A stretch of 64,000 nt of DNA from contig JAJFGS010000013.1 of the NCBI GenBank assembly GCA_021775995.1, positions 682,001 through 746,000 of the forward strand, read 5' to 3'. Shown here in pieces: positions 17,990-26,441 of this stretch. The stretch comes from Alphaproteobacteria bacterium. Its GTDB lineage: Bacteria; Pseudomonadota; Alphaproteobacteria; Micavibrionales; Micavibrionaceae. The stretch's first letter is position 1; every line of letters begins with the position of its first letter. Both the position numbers and the translations under genes were made by a program. Below the pieces are notes generated by a model. That model searched no databases. It saw nothing but the letters and a program-made list of their open reading frames with translations, and was not told the origin of the DNA.

Positions 17990-18066
17990 TGGCGCGAGCG
18001 ACGAGACTCGAACTCGCGACCTCCGCCGTGACAGGGCGGCGCTCTAACCAGCTGAGCTACGCCCGC
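17990..18066 (-). tRNA. tRNA-Asp(GTC)
   Basis: Reverse-strand cloverleaf: acceptor GCGGGCG/CGCTCGC (one G-U pair), anticodon loop CTGTCAC between CCGCC and GGCGG (anticodon GTC), T-loop AGTTCGAGTCT, discriminator G, and encoded CCA at 17990-17992. Confidence 0.97.
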
Positions 18067-18086
18067 GCACTGAAAAGAGATGATGG

Positions 18087-18116
18087 TTAATAACGAAAAA
18101 ATGCCCCTATTGTCAA
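18087..18116 (-). promoter_or_regulatory. Sigma-70-type promoter of tRNA-Asp
   Basis: On the minus strand, a perfect -35 TTGACA (18116-18111), 18-nt spacer, and -10 TATTAA (18092-18087, 4 of 6 matches). The start would fall near 18080, about 14 nt before the tRNA 5' end. Confidence 0.6.
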
Positions 18117-18154
18117 TATGATATGCATTAATCTTTCAATATTTATCAGTTTCC

Positions 18155-19273
18155 CTAAGCTGCCAAGCTATGAGGTGGGCTGTAGGCCAAATCAAACTCT
18201 TCAGCGACGCATTTATAGGTTACTTCACCTTTACAAACATTCAGACCAGCCATAAGGGCAGGATCGTCATTTAACGCCTGTTTCCAGCCTTTATCAGCCA
18301 ATTCCAGCGCATAAGGCAACACAGCGTTATTAAGAGCTTGAGCCGACGTCACAGGCACAGCACCAGGCATATTGGCCACGCAATAATGAATAACGCCGTC
18401 CACATCATAAACAGGCTCACCATGCGTTGTCGCATGGCTGGTTTCAAAACAACCACCTTGATCGATGGCGATATCAACAACAACAGAGCCTTTACGCATT
18501 TTTTTAATCATTTCTTTTGAAACCAATTTAGGGGCAGAAGCTCCTGGAATAAGAACTGCTCCAACAACTAAATCAGCATCAAGAACATAACGCTCAACAC
18601 TATCTGCTGAGGATTGAATAACGCGCGCCGTGTTTTTAAAATAATCTTCAAGATGACGGATTTGATCGTGACCTTTTTCAAGAATAGTCACATCAGCACC
18701 CAAACCAACAGCCATTTGTGCGGCATGGTATCCTGAAACACCACCACCGATCACAACAACTTTTGCAGGCTCAACACCTGGAGAACCACCAATCAAACGC
18801 CCACAACCACCAAGATGTTTTAGAAGGTATGCACCGCCAACTTGAATAGACAAACGCCCTGCAATCTCAGACATAGGTGCCAACAAAGGCAAGCCTTTAC
18901 CATTTGGTCCTGTTACAGTTTCATAAGCAATAGCAACACATTTTGATTTGATTAAACCAAGTGTTTGTTCTTTATCTGCAGCCAGATGAAGGTAAGTGAA
19001 TAATACTTGGTCTTCACGAAGCATTTCACATTCAACAGCCTGAGGTTCTTTAACTTTAATAATCATATCAGCTTTGTCAAAAATCTCTTTCGCCGTTTTT
19101 AAAACTTTTGCGCCCGCTTGTTCGTAATCCTTATCGGTATAGTTAATCCCCTCTCCACAATTTGTTTCGACGATGACATCATGACCATGAGCAACAAATT
19201 CACGCACAGATGATGGCACAAGACCAACACGATGTTCTTGCGGTTTAATTTCTTTAGGGACACCAATAAGCAT
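18155..19273 (-). CDS. ald: Alanine dehydrogenase
   Basis: NAD-dependent interconversion of L-alanine and pyruvate plus ammonia; 372 residues from the chosen start. The N-terminal MLIGVPKEIKPQEHRVGL carries the substrate-binding Arg and the conserved first signature. Catalytic Lys and His lie in IIKVKEPQ and FTYLHLAAD. The NAD-binding Rossmann loop is VVIGGGVSGYHAAQMA, and SADSVERYVLDADLVVGAVL is the following family block. An upstream ATG at 19288 is in frame, but AAGGAGAG lies just before the ATG at 19273, which decides the start. It is monocistronic; the 5' region contains an eight-G run (19399). Confidence 0.96.
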   Translation of the reverse strand: MLIGVPKEIKPQEHRVGLVPSSVREFVAHGHDVIVETNCGEGINYTDKDYEQAGAKVLKTAKEIFDKADMIIKVKEPQAVECEMLREDQVLFTYLHLAADKEQTLGLIKSKCVAIAYETVTGPNGKGLPLLAPMSEIAGRLSIQVGGAYLLKHLGGCGRLIGGSPGVEPAKVVVIGGGVSGYHAAQMAVGLGADVTILEKGHDQIRHLEDYFKNTARVIQSSADSVERYVLDADLVVGAVLIPGASAPKLVSKEMIKKMRKGSVVVDIAIDQGGCFETSHATTHGEPVYDVDGVIHYCVANMPGAVPVTSAQALNNAVLPYALELADKGWKQALNDDPALMAGLNVCKGEVTYKCVAEEFDLAYSPPHSLAA

Positions 19274-19398
19274 ACTACTCTCCTTCATTTATAAATGTGA
19301 AACGAGTTTATCAGGCGAACAGGGCTGAGAAAAGAGATTATAACACATTGATTTAATGGGCATATTAGCGTTCCTTTAGTTTGCTTGTTGGAAATACA

Positions 19399-19406
19399 AG
19401 GGGGGG
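19399..19406. repeat. Homopolymer run of eight G
   Basis: Eight consecutive G on the plus strand, 126 nt upstream of the alanine dehydrogenase start. It is conspicuous in AT-rich DNA. The surrounding gap (19274-19535) has no supported gene. Confidence 0.85.
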
Positions 19407-19535
19407 GTGCCACGTCAGCTTTCAGCTTCCTTCTAATGACATGTTGGTTGGTATTCTTCTCTAAAACAATCATTAAACAAAATAACATTTTCTTATATAA
19501 AAATCGAGGAATATTTTCCTAATATTGCAAATAAA

Positions 19536-20417
19536 TTACTCGCATCTTGTGATTTCAAATTCCAAGGTAGAATGCCCTATTGAGAATTCTTCTTGAAGCA
19601 ACCTTTTAATGGTCGTTTTGAGATCATCTATATTTGATATACCTTCAATAACAATATGCGCCTCCAGCGCAATACGATGCTCATCAAGCTGTCTAATATG
19701 GACATGATGGGCATCTTTAACGCCATCTTGATTTTCTAAGGCGGCGATGACATCTTTAATAACAATATGTTCTGGCGCACCATCCATAAGCAGGTGGATA
19801 GCTTTTGGCATTTGAGCAAAGCCCTGCCATAAAACATATCCCGCAATAATAAGCGTAATAACAGCATCCACCCATAGCCATCCAAACAGTAGGATAAGAA
19901 TTCCTGCTAAAATTACACCAACCGAAGCCATCGCGTCCGTCATATTGTGAATAAAGGCCGCTTTAATATTCATACTGGTTTTTGAAGCACGATAGGTAAG
20001 CAATGCTGTAAACAAATCCACTGCCAAAGCAATACCAGCAACAACAATAACGATGCCGCCTTCAATAGGCACAGGCGCATAAAAACGTTTCATCGCCTCT
20101 ATAATTAAATAAAGCCCGATAATAATAAGGGACGTTAAATTAATTAAAGCTGCAATAGTTTCGGCACGCTTATAACCAAAAGTTTTTTGTTTATCTGCAG
20201 GTCTACGTCCAATACGAATAGCAACCATCGCAATAATAAGTGTTGCCGCATCACTAAAATTATGAAGGGCGTCTGCAATCAAAGACAAACTGCCCGAAAT
20301 TAACCCACCTAAAATCTGTACAAATGTAAGAACAATATTTGCACCGATTGCCCACCATAACCGTCGCTCTGTCATTGCAGACATATCAACGTGATGGTGG
20401 TGGTGGTTATGCCCCAT
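19536..20417 (-). CDS. Cation diffusion facilitator (Zn/Cd exporter, ZitB/CzcD type)
   Basis: Inner-membrane proton-coupled divalent metal exporter of 293 residues. It starts with a His-rich stretch (GHNHHHHHVD) likely to bind metal. Six membrane helices follow: the first TM2 site is ADALHNFSDA (the H-x3-D pair), and the TM5 site is AFIHNMTDAMASVGV (H-x3-D). The cytoplasmic C-terminal ferredoxin-like domain contains KDAHHVHIRQLDEHRIALEAHI and GHSTLEFE, the usual dimer/metal region. It ends 4 nt upstream-side of bioB on the same strand, so it may share the bioB transcript although the functions are unrelated. Confidence 0.93.
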   Translation of the reverse strand: MGHNHHHHHVDMSAMTERRLWWAIGANIVLTFVQILGGLISGSLSLIADALHNFSDAATLIIAMVAIRIGRRPADKQKTFGYKRAETIAALINLTSLIIIGLYLIIEAMKRFYAPVPIEGGIVIVVAGIALAVDLFTALLTYRASKTSMNIKAAFIHNMTDAMASVGVILAGILILLFGWLWVDAVITLIIAGYVLWQGFAQMPKAIHLLMDGAPEHIVIKDVIAALENQDGVKDAHHVHIRQLDEHRIALEAHIVIEGISNIDDLKTTIKRLLQEEFSIGHSTLEFEITRCE

Positions 20418-20421
20418 AAAA

Positions 20422-21417
20422 TTAAGCGACGTTTAGGCCGGCCTCTTTAATCAATGCCAAATCATCATTTGTATCATTATTATTAGTGGTCAAAAGTTTA
20501 TCACCATAAAAAATAGAATTTGCGCCAGCAAGCATACAAAGAATTTGAGTTTCTTTTGAAAAGCTTGTTCGGCCAGCAGATAAACGCACACGTGTTTTAG
20601 GCATGATAATCCGTGTCGTTGCCATCATACGCACCATCTCTATAGGTTCTACTGGCTCTTTATCACCCATTGGCGTTCCCTGAACAGGCACCAATGCATT
20701 AATAGGAACACTTTCTGGATGTGGGTCAAGATTTGCTAAAATTTGCAGCATACGCGCACGATCATAAGTACTTTCCCCCATACCTATAATTCCACCACTG
20801 CAAATTGTAATGCCCGCTTTACGAACACAATCCAACGTATCTAATCTTTCTTGATAAGTTCTGGTGGTAATAATTTCTTCATAAAACTCAGGTGATGTAT
20901 CAAGATTGTGATTGTAAGCTTTCAGTCCAGCATCTTTCAAACGATCGGCTTGATCTTGGTTAATCATACCAAGCGTAACGCAAGCTTCCATGTTCATATC
21001 CGTTACACCGCGCACCATCTCAATCACATTATCAAATTGTGGGCCGTCTTTAACATGACGCCATGCTGCCCCCATGCAAAAACGAGAGGCTCCATGCTCT
21101 TTAGCAAGCTTTGCTTTTTCTAATACTTCGGCAACAGGAAGCAATGGCTCTTTTTTTAAACCTGTTTTCTTGGCGTAATGCGCACTTTGGGGACAATACT
21201 TACAGTCTTCGGGACAAGCACCCGTTTTAATGCTTAAAAGACTAGCAAGCTGAACCGTATTATCTTCATGATATTGGCGATGAATAGTCTGCGCCTTGAA
21301 CAACAAATCCATCAATGGCATATCGTGAATAGCCAAGACCTCTTCGGCCGTCCAATCATAACGAAAATCTTGATTTTCTGGCGTTGTGGACGTTTGTTTG
21401 ATTTGCGTTATAGTCAT
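20422..21417 (-). CDS. bioB: Biotin synthase
   Basis: Radical SAM enzyme that inserts sulfur into dethiobiotin. The 4Fe-4S motif is [16 protein letters not shown] (C-x3-C-x2-C). The 2Fe-2S ligands lie in the conserved strands with [18 protein letters not shown] and GGIIGMGE, and Arg is in the RVRLSAGR region. Three in-frame ATGs exist (21462, 21432 and 21417). The first is one base from the divergent bioF start, leaving no room for either promoter. The third has a GGGTAA about 9 nt upstream and gives 331 residues, the usual length. That start is my choice but is uncertain. It forms the left arm of a divergent bioB/bioFHC unit. Confidence 0.96.
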   Translation of the reverse strand: MTITQIKQTSTTPENQDFRYDWTAEEVLAIHDMPLMDLLFKAQTIHRQYHEDNTVQLASLLSIKTGACPEDCKYCPQSAHYAKKTGLKKEPLLPVAEVLEKAKLAKEHGASRFCMGAAWRHVKDGPQFDNVIEMVRGVTDMNMEACVTLGMINQDQADRLKDAGLKAYNHNLDTSPEFYEEIITTRTYQERLDTLDCVRKAGITICSGGIIGMGESTYDRARMLQILANLDPHPESVPINALVPVQGTPMGDKEPVEPIEMVRMMATTRIIMPKTRVRLSAGRTSFSKETQILCMLAGANSIFYGDKLLTTNNNDTNDDLALIKEAGLNVA

Positions 21418-21463
21418 GTTTGTATTACCCATATTTGTAAATTTGCGATGAGAATAAAACATA

Positions 21464-22639
21464 ATGCATGAAATTTATAGAGCCTATAACGACTTTCTTG
21501 ATAATTGCGCAGAAAAGAAGCTCAACCGTAAGTTGATAGGCCTTCAGCCATTGAATGCGCGTGAAGTATCATATCAAGATAAAACTTATGTTAATATGTC
21601 TAGTAATGATTATCTGGGTCTACGCTTTCACCCTGCCCTTATTCAACGCTTCAAAGAATGGACAGATTTATACGGCACAGGGTCTGGAGCGTCCCGTCTT
21701 GTAACTGGTAATTTAGATTTATATGCCCAATTAGAAAATAAAATAGCTAAATGGAAAAGTAAGGAATCCTGTTTAATTATGAATTCAGGGTTTCAGTGCA
21801 ATACAAGTATTTTACCTACTCTATTTGATGCAAAAATTCTGGGTGACGAACCATTGGTTTTTACAGATAAACTAATTCACGCCAGCATGCATCACGGTTG
21901 CAAATTAGCAGGCATAAAACAAATTCGTTTTCATCATAATGACACAAACCACTTATCTGAATTAATAGAAAAGCACAAGAAAAGTAACCAGCCTAAATTT
22001 ATTTTAACCGAAAGTGTTTTTAGTATGGATGGCGATATTGCTCCACTTGAGCAGCTATACGCTCTTCGTGATAAACATCAGGCCTGCTTAATCGTTGATG
22101 AAGCGCATGCTGTTGGTATTTTGGGTAGTCATGGACAAGGCATAGCCAGCAAAGCAGATATCATAATTGGCACATGCGGCAAAGCCATAGGTAGCTTTGG
22201 TGCCTATGTTGCGTGTAGTGAGTTAATTAAAAATTATTTAATTCAACATTGTAGTGGTCTTATTTACTCAACAAGCCTACCGCCTGGCATTCTCGGTGCC
22301 ATTGATGCGGCGGTAAATCTTATTCCAAATATGAATAAAGAACGCAATCATGTTATAGAGCTTTCTAATACATTTAGATCTGGCCTTAGATCAATCGGAT
22401 TAAGTTGTGCAAATTCTGAAACACAAATCATTCCTGCCATTATTGGAGACACAGAAGAAACATTGCGTTTAGCCGATAAAATAAAAGATAAAAGATTTTG
22501 GGTTTCCGCTATACGTCCACCAACAGTTCCTCACAATACAAGCCGTATTCGTTTTGCCATTTCAGCAGCACACCAAGAAGATGATGTGAACAGCCTTTTA
22601 AACATTATTTCAGACAATTATAAAAAGTTAGCCGCATGA
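21464..22639 (+). CDS. bioF: 8-amino-7-oxononanoate synthase
   Basis: PLP enzyme that condenses pimeloyl-ACP with L-alanine in biotin synthesis. It has 391 residues. [11 protein letters not shown] is the N-terminal substrate motif; [13 protein letters not shown] and the [18 protein letters not shown]-stacking/Asp region follow; the internal aldimine Lys is in [27 protein letters not shown] closes the C-terminal domain. It starts at an ATG on 21464 and ends in an ATGA overlap with the bioH-like gene. A palindrome overlaps codons 4-9 (21475-21489). Confidence 0.97.
   Translation: MHEIYRAYNDFLDNCAEKKLNRKLIGLQPLNAREVSYQDKTYVNMSSNDYLGLRFHPALIQRFKEWTDLYGTGSGASRLVTGNLDLYAQLENKIAKWKSKESCLIMNSGFQCNTSILPTLFDAKILGDEPLVFTDKLIHASMHHGCKLAGIKQIRFHHNDTNHLSELIEKHKKSNQPKFILTESVFSMDGDIAPLEQLYALRDKHQACLIVDEAHAVGILGSHGQGIASKADIIIGTCGKAIGSFGAYVACSELIKNYLIQHCSGLIYSTSLPPGILGAIDAAVNLIPNMNKERNHVIELSNTFRSGLRSIGLSCANSETQIIPAIIGDTEETLRLADKIKDKRFWVSAIRPPTVPHNTSRIRFAISAAHQEDDVNSLLNIISDNYKKLAA
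21475..21489. promoter_or_regulatory. Palindrome at the bioB/bioF divergence, candidate operator
   Basis: TTATAG-AGC-CTATAA, a perfect 6-bp inverted repeat with a 3-nt centre, in the first codons of bioF and just upstream of bioB. Its arms resemble the TTAT/ATAA ends of the alphaproteobacterial BioR operator, but the spacing differs and no regulator gene is in the window. Confidence 0.3.
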
Positions 22640-23247
22640 CAACATTAGTTTTTGTTCACGGCTGGGGATCTGGACCGTTTGTTTGGAAAAAAATTATTAA
22701 TGATTTTAAAGATTACGACTGCCATGTCCTTAATTTAGGATTTTTGGGAAACGAGGACATAAATATCCCGAACAAGCCATTTATTGGTATTGGGCATTCT
22801 TTAGGCGGTTTGTGGCTGTTAAAACATTATCCAGACCAAATGACTGGCTTTATCTCTATAGCCAGCTTTAATTGTTTTTATAAATACACCGCACAGCATA
22901 TTTTAAGTAAGATGCAAAAAAATGTCGTAAAAAACACCACTACACAAATAAAAGACTTTTGGCACTATGCTGGGATGGAACAACCAAAAGATATAATGAA
23001 CTTAAAGCCTATAAAACTCACCGAAGGTTTAAAGCATTTATCAAAATGGCACGCCGATATCCCAAACAATCTACCCATTAAGGTTATGGCCAGCCAGAAC
23101 GATCACATTGTACCACCTAAAATGACACAAGATATTTGGAAAAACCATGATATCAACTGGGTTAATGATGGAGGGCATATGTTGCCTATTACACAAAGTC
23201 AATGGTGTGTTGAACATATAAAAGAATTCTTAAAAAATGCAAAATAA
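22636..23247 (+). CDS. bioH: BioH-like pimeloyl-ACP methyl ester esterase
   Basis: Alpha/beta hydrolase of 203 residues that would release pimeloyl-ACP after chain extension of the BioC-methylated primer. It has the oxyanion segment VFVHGWGSGPFVW, nucleophile Ser55 in GIGHSLGG, an acid in ASQNDHIVP and the catalytic His in NDGGHMLP. It is shorter than E. coli BioH (256), with a reduced lid, so it could be another pimelate-gate esterase of the BioG/BioH type. It overlaps bioF by ATGA and bioC by 11 nt, so position strongly supports the biotin role. Confidence 0.85.
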   Translation: MTTLVFVHGWGSGPFVWKKIINDFKDYDCHVLNLGFLGNEDINIPNKPFIGIGHSLGGLWLLKHYPDQMTGFISIASFNCFYKYTAQHILSKMQKNVVKNTTTQIKDFWHYAGMEQPKDIMNLKPIKLTEGLKHLSKWHADIPNNLPIKVMASQNDHIVPPKMTQDIWKNHDINWVNDGGHMLPITQSQWCVEHIKEFLKNAK

Positions 23248-23959
23248 AAACAAAGAAATAATTGCAAAAAACTTTGGTAGATATTGCGAAAACTATAACG
23301 CTTATGCCGATATTCAAAAAGAAACCTCTGAAAAACTATGCAATCTCTTGCCAAAAAAAACAAAACCTAAAATTTTAGAAATTGGTTGTGGTACGGGGTT
23401 TCTAACTAAAAATATATTAAAAAAATATCCTGATGGGGAGTTTCATATTACCGACTTATCACCTGAAATGGTTCAATTTTGTCAGTCTAAATATAAAGCT
23501 GATAACGTTCAGTTTTTTGTAATGGACGGTGAAAATCCAAATTGTGATAACGAATATGATTTAATTGTTAGCTCTATGAGTGTTCAATGGTTTGAAAAAC
23601 CTTTAGAAAGCCTTAAAATATTAGCTGCGAAAGGTGATGTTTATTATTCTACACTAGGTAGTGAAAATTTTAAGGAATGGAAGAACGTTCTATTCAACAA
23701 TAAGTTAAATGATGGCGGCTTACCTAGCAACACATGGCCCAACTTGATAAAAGAAGAGTTCGTTCATAAAGACTATCAAGGTGGTATAGATTTTTTGCGT
23801 ATGTTAAAAAAAATTGGTGCGGCCTCGTCTCCAGATAGCTATAAAAAAACAAATCCTACATTATTAAAACGAGCCTTAAGCGCATTTGACGGCAAGATTA
23901 CTTGGCATATCGTTTACGGCGCTCAACCCCGCAATAATACCATCATAGGCACGAGATAA
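23237..23959 (+). CDS. bioC: Malonyl-ACP O-methyltransferase
   Basis: SAM-dependent methyltransferase that masks malonyl-ACP so the fatty-acid machinery can build pimelate. It has 240 residues. The BioC-type N terminus is AKNFGRYCENYNAYADIQ, the SAM loop is ILEIGCGTGFLT (about 46-57), FHITDLSPEMVQFC carries the acidic ribose ligand, SSMSVQWFEKP is the family signature, and the C-terminal strand is ITWHIVYGAQP. Its last 84 nt overlap the 3' end of the convergent bioA. It is third in the bioF-bioH-bioC unit. Confidence 0.95.
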   Translation: MQNKNKEIIAKNFGRYCENYNAYADIQKETSEKLCNLLPKKTKPKILEIGCGTGFLTKNILKKYPDGEFHITDLSPEMVQFCQSKYKADNVQFFVMDGENPNCDNEYDLIVSSMSVQWFEKPLESLKILAAKGDVYYSTLGSENFKEWKNVLFNNKLNDGGLPSNTWPNLIKEEFVHKDYQGGIDFLRMLKKIGAASSPDSYKKTNPTLLKRALSAFDGKITWHIVYGAQPRNNTIIGTR

Positions 23960-25210
23960 CTGCTCATCCGTAATACAGTAAGGTGGCATCAAGTAAACAG
24001 TAGAGCCTATAGGTCGAATATTCAGCCCATTGCTTAAAAACCAATCACGAAGCTTTTCGCTCAAATCTGACTTATATCCGCCCCCTTCTGGCAAATTAAA
24101 TGCCATGATTGATCCCATCACACGGGGCATTGTCACCATAGGGTGATTAGAAAGTTTAGCTAAAAAACCTTTATGTTGTTTTTCAATATGGGCAATATGA
24201 TCCAGTGTATTTTCTTGTTCAAATAACTCAAGAGAACGCAAAGCAACAGCACACGCCAGAGGATTTGCCGTGAAAGAGTGCCCGTGTAAAAAGGCCGTTT
24301 TAAAGCTATCACTATTAAATGCTTCAAAAATTCTGTCTGTTGCTACCGTTACAGACATTGGCATATAACCAGCGGTTAATCCTTTGGACAGGCAAATCAA
24401 ATCAGGAGTACAGCCAATTTTCTGACAAGCAAATAAATCACCCGTACGGCCGAAACCAACCGCAACTTCGTCAAAAATTACGAGTATATCAGCCTGTTGC
24501 GCTATAGAGACAATTTGCTTCATAAATTCAAGACGACTGAAGCGTATGCCTCCGGCCCCTTGCATAAGTGGCTCTACTATTAACGCAGCTATTTCATCGC
24601 CTGATTTTTCAATTAAATTCTTAAGAGCACTAAGTGCAGCCTTTTCCTTCAAATCCACTTCCGCATCATTATCCCATGTATGCGGATAAGGCAGTGCTTC
24701 AATCGAAAACATCAAGTCTTCGTAAATATTAAAAAAACCACAGCCTTGTCCAACTGACATTGCACCGATAGTGTCCCCATGATACGCACCATCAAAAGCA
24801 ATAAATTTTTTACGATTTTCTTGTCCTTTATTCACCCAATATTGATAAGCAATTTTAACAGCCACCTCGACGGCCGTTGAACCATTATCAGAAAAAAAGA
24901 CACGGTTTAGATCGCCTGGTAAAACAGAAGCCAGTTTTTCAGACAAATTTGCTGCATTAGGATGTGCAAAACCTGCAAACATGACGTGTTCCATTGTGTC
25001 TGCCTGATTAACCAAAGCCTTATTAATTTCAGGATGAGCGTGGCCGTGCGTGCATGTCCACCAGCTAGAAATCATATCCAGAATTTCATCACCCTCTTCA
25101 GTATAAAGACAAGTTCCTTTAGCACGCGTTACAACAACGGGATTACGTTCAGTTTGATGTTGCGTAAAAGGATGCCAGCAGTAACGTTTATCTTTTTCTA
25201 ATAAGTTCAT
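23876..25210 (-). CDS. bioA: Adenosylmethionine-8-amino-7-oxononanoate transaminase
   Basis: PLP transaminase that converts KAPA to DAPA with SAM as amino donor; 444 residues. WHPFTQHQ is the N-terminal hallmark of BioA, SSWWTCTHGHAHPEIN the substrate block, DGAYHGDTIGAMSVG the PLP-phosphate region, FDEVAVGFGRTG the Asp pairing with the pyridine N, and SKGLTAGYMPMSVTVAT holds the Schiff-base Lys. It follows bioD with an ATGA overlap (25207-25210). Its 3' end overlaps bioC on the other strand, and the last 15 residues (SAVNDMPSNLAVKCA) look like a non-conserved extension into the bioC sequence. Confidence 0.97.
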   Translation of the reverse strand: MNLLEKDKRYCWHPFTQHQTERNPVVVTRAKGTCLYTEEGDEILDMISSWWTCTHGHAHPEINKALVNQADTMEHVMFAGFAHPNAANLSEKLASVLPGDLNRVFFSDNGSTAVEVAVKIAYQYWVNKGQENRKKFIAFDGAYHGDTIGAMSVGQGCGFFNIYEDLMFSIEALPYPHTWDNDAEVDLKEKAALSALKNLIEKSGDEIAALIVEPLMQGAGGIRFSRLEFMKQIVSIAQQADILVIFDEVAVGFGRTGDLFACQKIGCTPDLICLSKGLTAGYMPMSVTVATDRIFEAFNSDSFKTAFLHGHSFTANPLACAVALRSLELFEQENTLDHIAHIEKQHKGFLAKLSNHPMVTMPRVMGSIMAFNLPEGGGYKSDLSEKLRDWFLSNGLNIRPIGSTVYLMPPYCITDEQLSRAYDGIIAGLSAVNDMPSNLAVKCA

Positions 25211-25812
25211 AAAACAATCTCCGGTTTTATTTTAAGTAAACTTTCTGCCGTTATATTTTCAAGGTGCGGAATTTCAGCAACAATGGGCACGTCACTACCA
25301 TATTGCTCCAATGCCTCACGATTATGTGATGAGAGTTTGCCATTCATAATTAAACCAGCAACTTTAATATCACGCACACGCATCGCCTCAAGTGATAGCA
25401 ACGTATGATTAATAGTACCAAGACCACTACGACAAACGAGAATAGCAGGTAAATTAAATTGCTTTATCAAATCAATAACAAACTTGTCATCATTAAGCGG
25501 TACCATAAGCCCCCCTGCTCCCTCAATCACCAAGGGACGGTCCGTCTTGGGGAGTTTAAAACACGCCATATCAATACTGATTCCATCACGTTTAGCAGAT
25601 TCATGTGGGGATAAAGGCTGCGTCAATTCATAAGTGCAGGGATGAAAATACTTATCTTCTAATGCGGTAATTTGTTTGACTGTATCAATGTCTGTTTCTT
25701 CCAAACCCGCTTGAACTGGCTTCCAATAATCTGCTTGCATATGAAGCATAAGCCAAGACGCGGCAACGGTCTTACCTACACCTGTATCCGTTCCTGTAAT
25801 AAAGAAAGCCAT
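25207..25812 (-). CDS. bioD: Dethiobiotin synthetase
   Basis: ATP-dependent carboxylase that closes the ureido ring of DAPA. It has 201 residues. The P-loop is TGTDTGVGKT (residues 6-15). YWKPVQAGLEETD provides the conserved Lys and the metal site, YELTQPLSPHESAK is the diaminopelargonate-binding loop, VIEGAGGLMVPLN is the second signature, and LVCRSGLGTINHTLLSLEA follows. The first gene of bioD-bioA on the minus strand, it begins 31 nt from the tRNA-Val 3' end. Confidence 0.96.
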   Translation of the reverse strand: MAFFITGTDTGVGKTVAASWLMLHMQADYWKPVQAGLEETDIDTVKQITALEDKYFHPCTYELTQPLSPHESAKRDGISIDMACFKLPKTDRPLVIEGAGGLMVPLNDDKFVIDLIKQFNLPAILVCRSGLGTINHTLLSLEAMRVRDIKVAGLIMNGKLSSHNREALEQYGSDVPIVAEIPHLENITAESLLKIKPEIVL

Positions 25813-25842
25813 GTGGATTTTCCAACAATAGGACTTAGAAAA

Positions 25843-25918
25843 TGGTGGGCGGTAACGGGTTCGAACCGCTGACCCCCTCGGTGTAAACGAGATGCTCTAC
25901 CAGCTGAGCTAACCGCCC
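25843..25918 (-). tRNA. tRNA-Val(TAC)
   Basis: Reverse-strand cloverleaf: acceptor GGGCGGT/ACCGCCC, D-arm TAGCTCAGCTGGTAGAGCA, anticodon loop TTTACAC (anticodon TAC), T-loop GGTTCGAACCC, discriminator A, and encoded CCA at 25843-25845. It lies between hup and bioD on the same strand. Confidence 0.97.
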
Positions 25919-25965
25919 TCCAAAGTCAGCTTGTTTTTTAGCTTTGTCACAAGCAAAAAGCAAGC

Positions 25966-26003
25966 AATAAAAAAGGCCGCTACATATTGAGGCGGCCCCT
26001 TTT
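25966..26003 (-). terminator. Rho-independent terminator after hup
   Basis: On the minus strand, AAAAGGGGCCGCC pairs (one bulge) with GCGGCCTTTT across a TCAATATGTA loop and is followed by a T-rich tail. It sits 20 nt after the HU stop. Confidence 0.8.
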
Positions 26004-26022
26004 GAAATATATAAAATAAAGC

Positions 26023-26298
26023 TTATTTGTTAACAGCTTCTTTAAGCTCTTTACCAGCTTTGAATTTAACGTTTTTAGACGCTTTAATTTTGATCGCTTC
26101 ACCAGTACGTGGGTTACGGCCAGTTGTAGCAGCACGTTTAGCAACAGTGAATGTACCAAAACCAACAAAACGAGCGTCGCCGCCTTTTTTAACTGTTTTA
26201 GTAATACCTGAGAAAACAGCTTCAACAGCGCGCTGAGCGTCTGCTTTTGTTGTTTCTGTTTCTTTTGCTACATACTCGATAAGTTCTGCTTTATTCAT
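26023..26298 (-). CDS. hup: DNA-binding protein HU
   Basis: Small nucleoid protein of 91 residues that bends and compacts DNA as a dimer. MNKAELIEYVAKETETTKADAQRAV is the helical dimer body, and GFGTFTVAKRAATTGRNPRTGE is the HU/IHF signature spanning the DNA-binding arm, with the intercalating Pro in RNPRTG. The chain ends KAGKELKEAVNK. It is the last gene of the tig-clpP-lon-hup locus. AAAAAGGAA about 7 nt before the ATG is a good ribosome-binding site. Confidence 0.97.
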   Translation of the reverse strand: MNKAELIEYVAKETETTKADAQRAVEAVFSGITKTVKKGGDARFVGFGTFTVAKRAATTGRNPRTGEAIKIKASKNVKFKAGKELKEAVNK

Positions 26299-26441
26299 GA
26301 TAAATTCCTTTTTGTTAAATTAAAAAAATAGTCTGATTCAAAATCGAATCATCTTCGTAAGATTGGTTTACTTGTAATCGGCTCTAGCCCTAACTTTCAA
26401 CCAACGTTACGAATCATTTTTAAAACTTTTTAGGCTTTACC

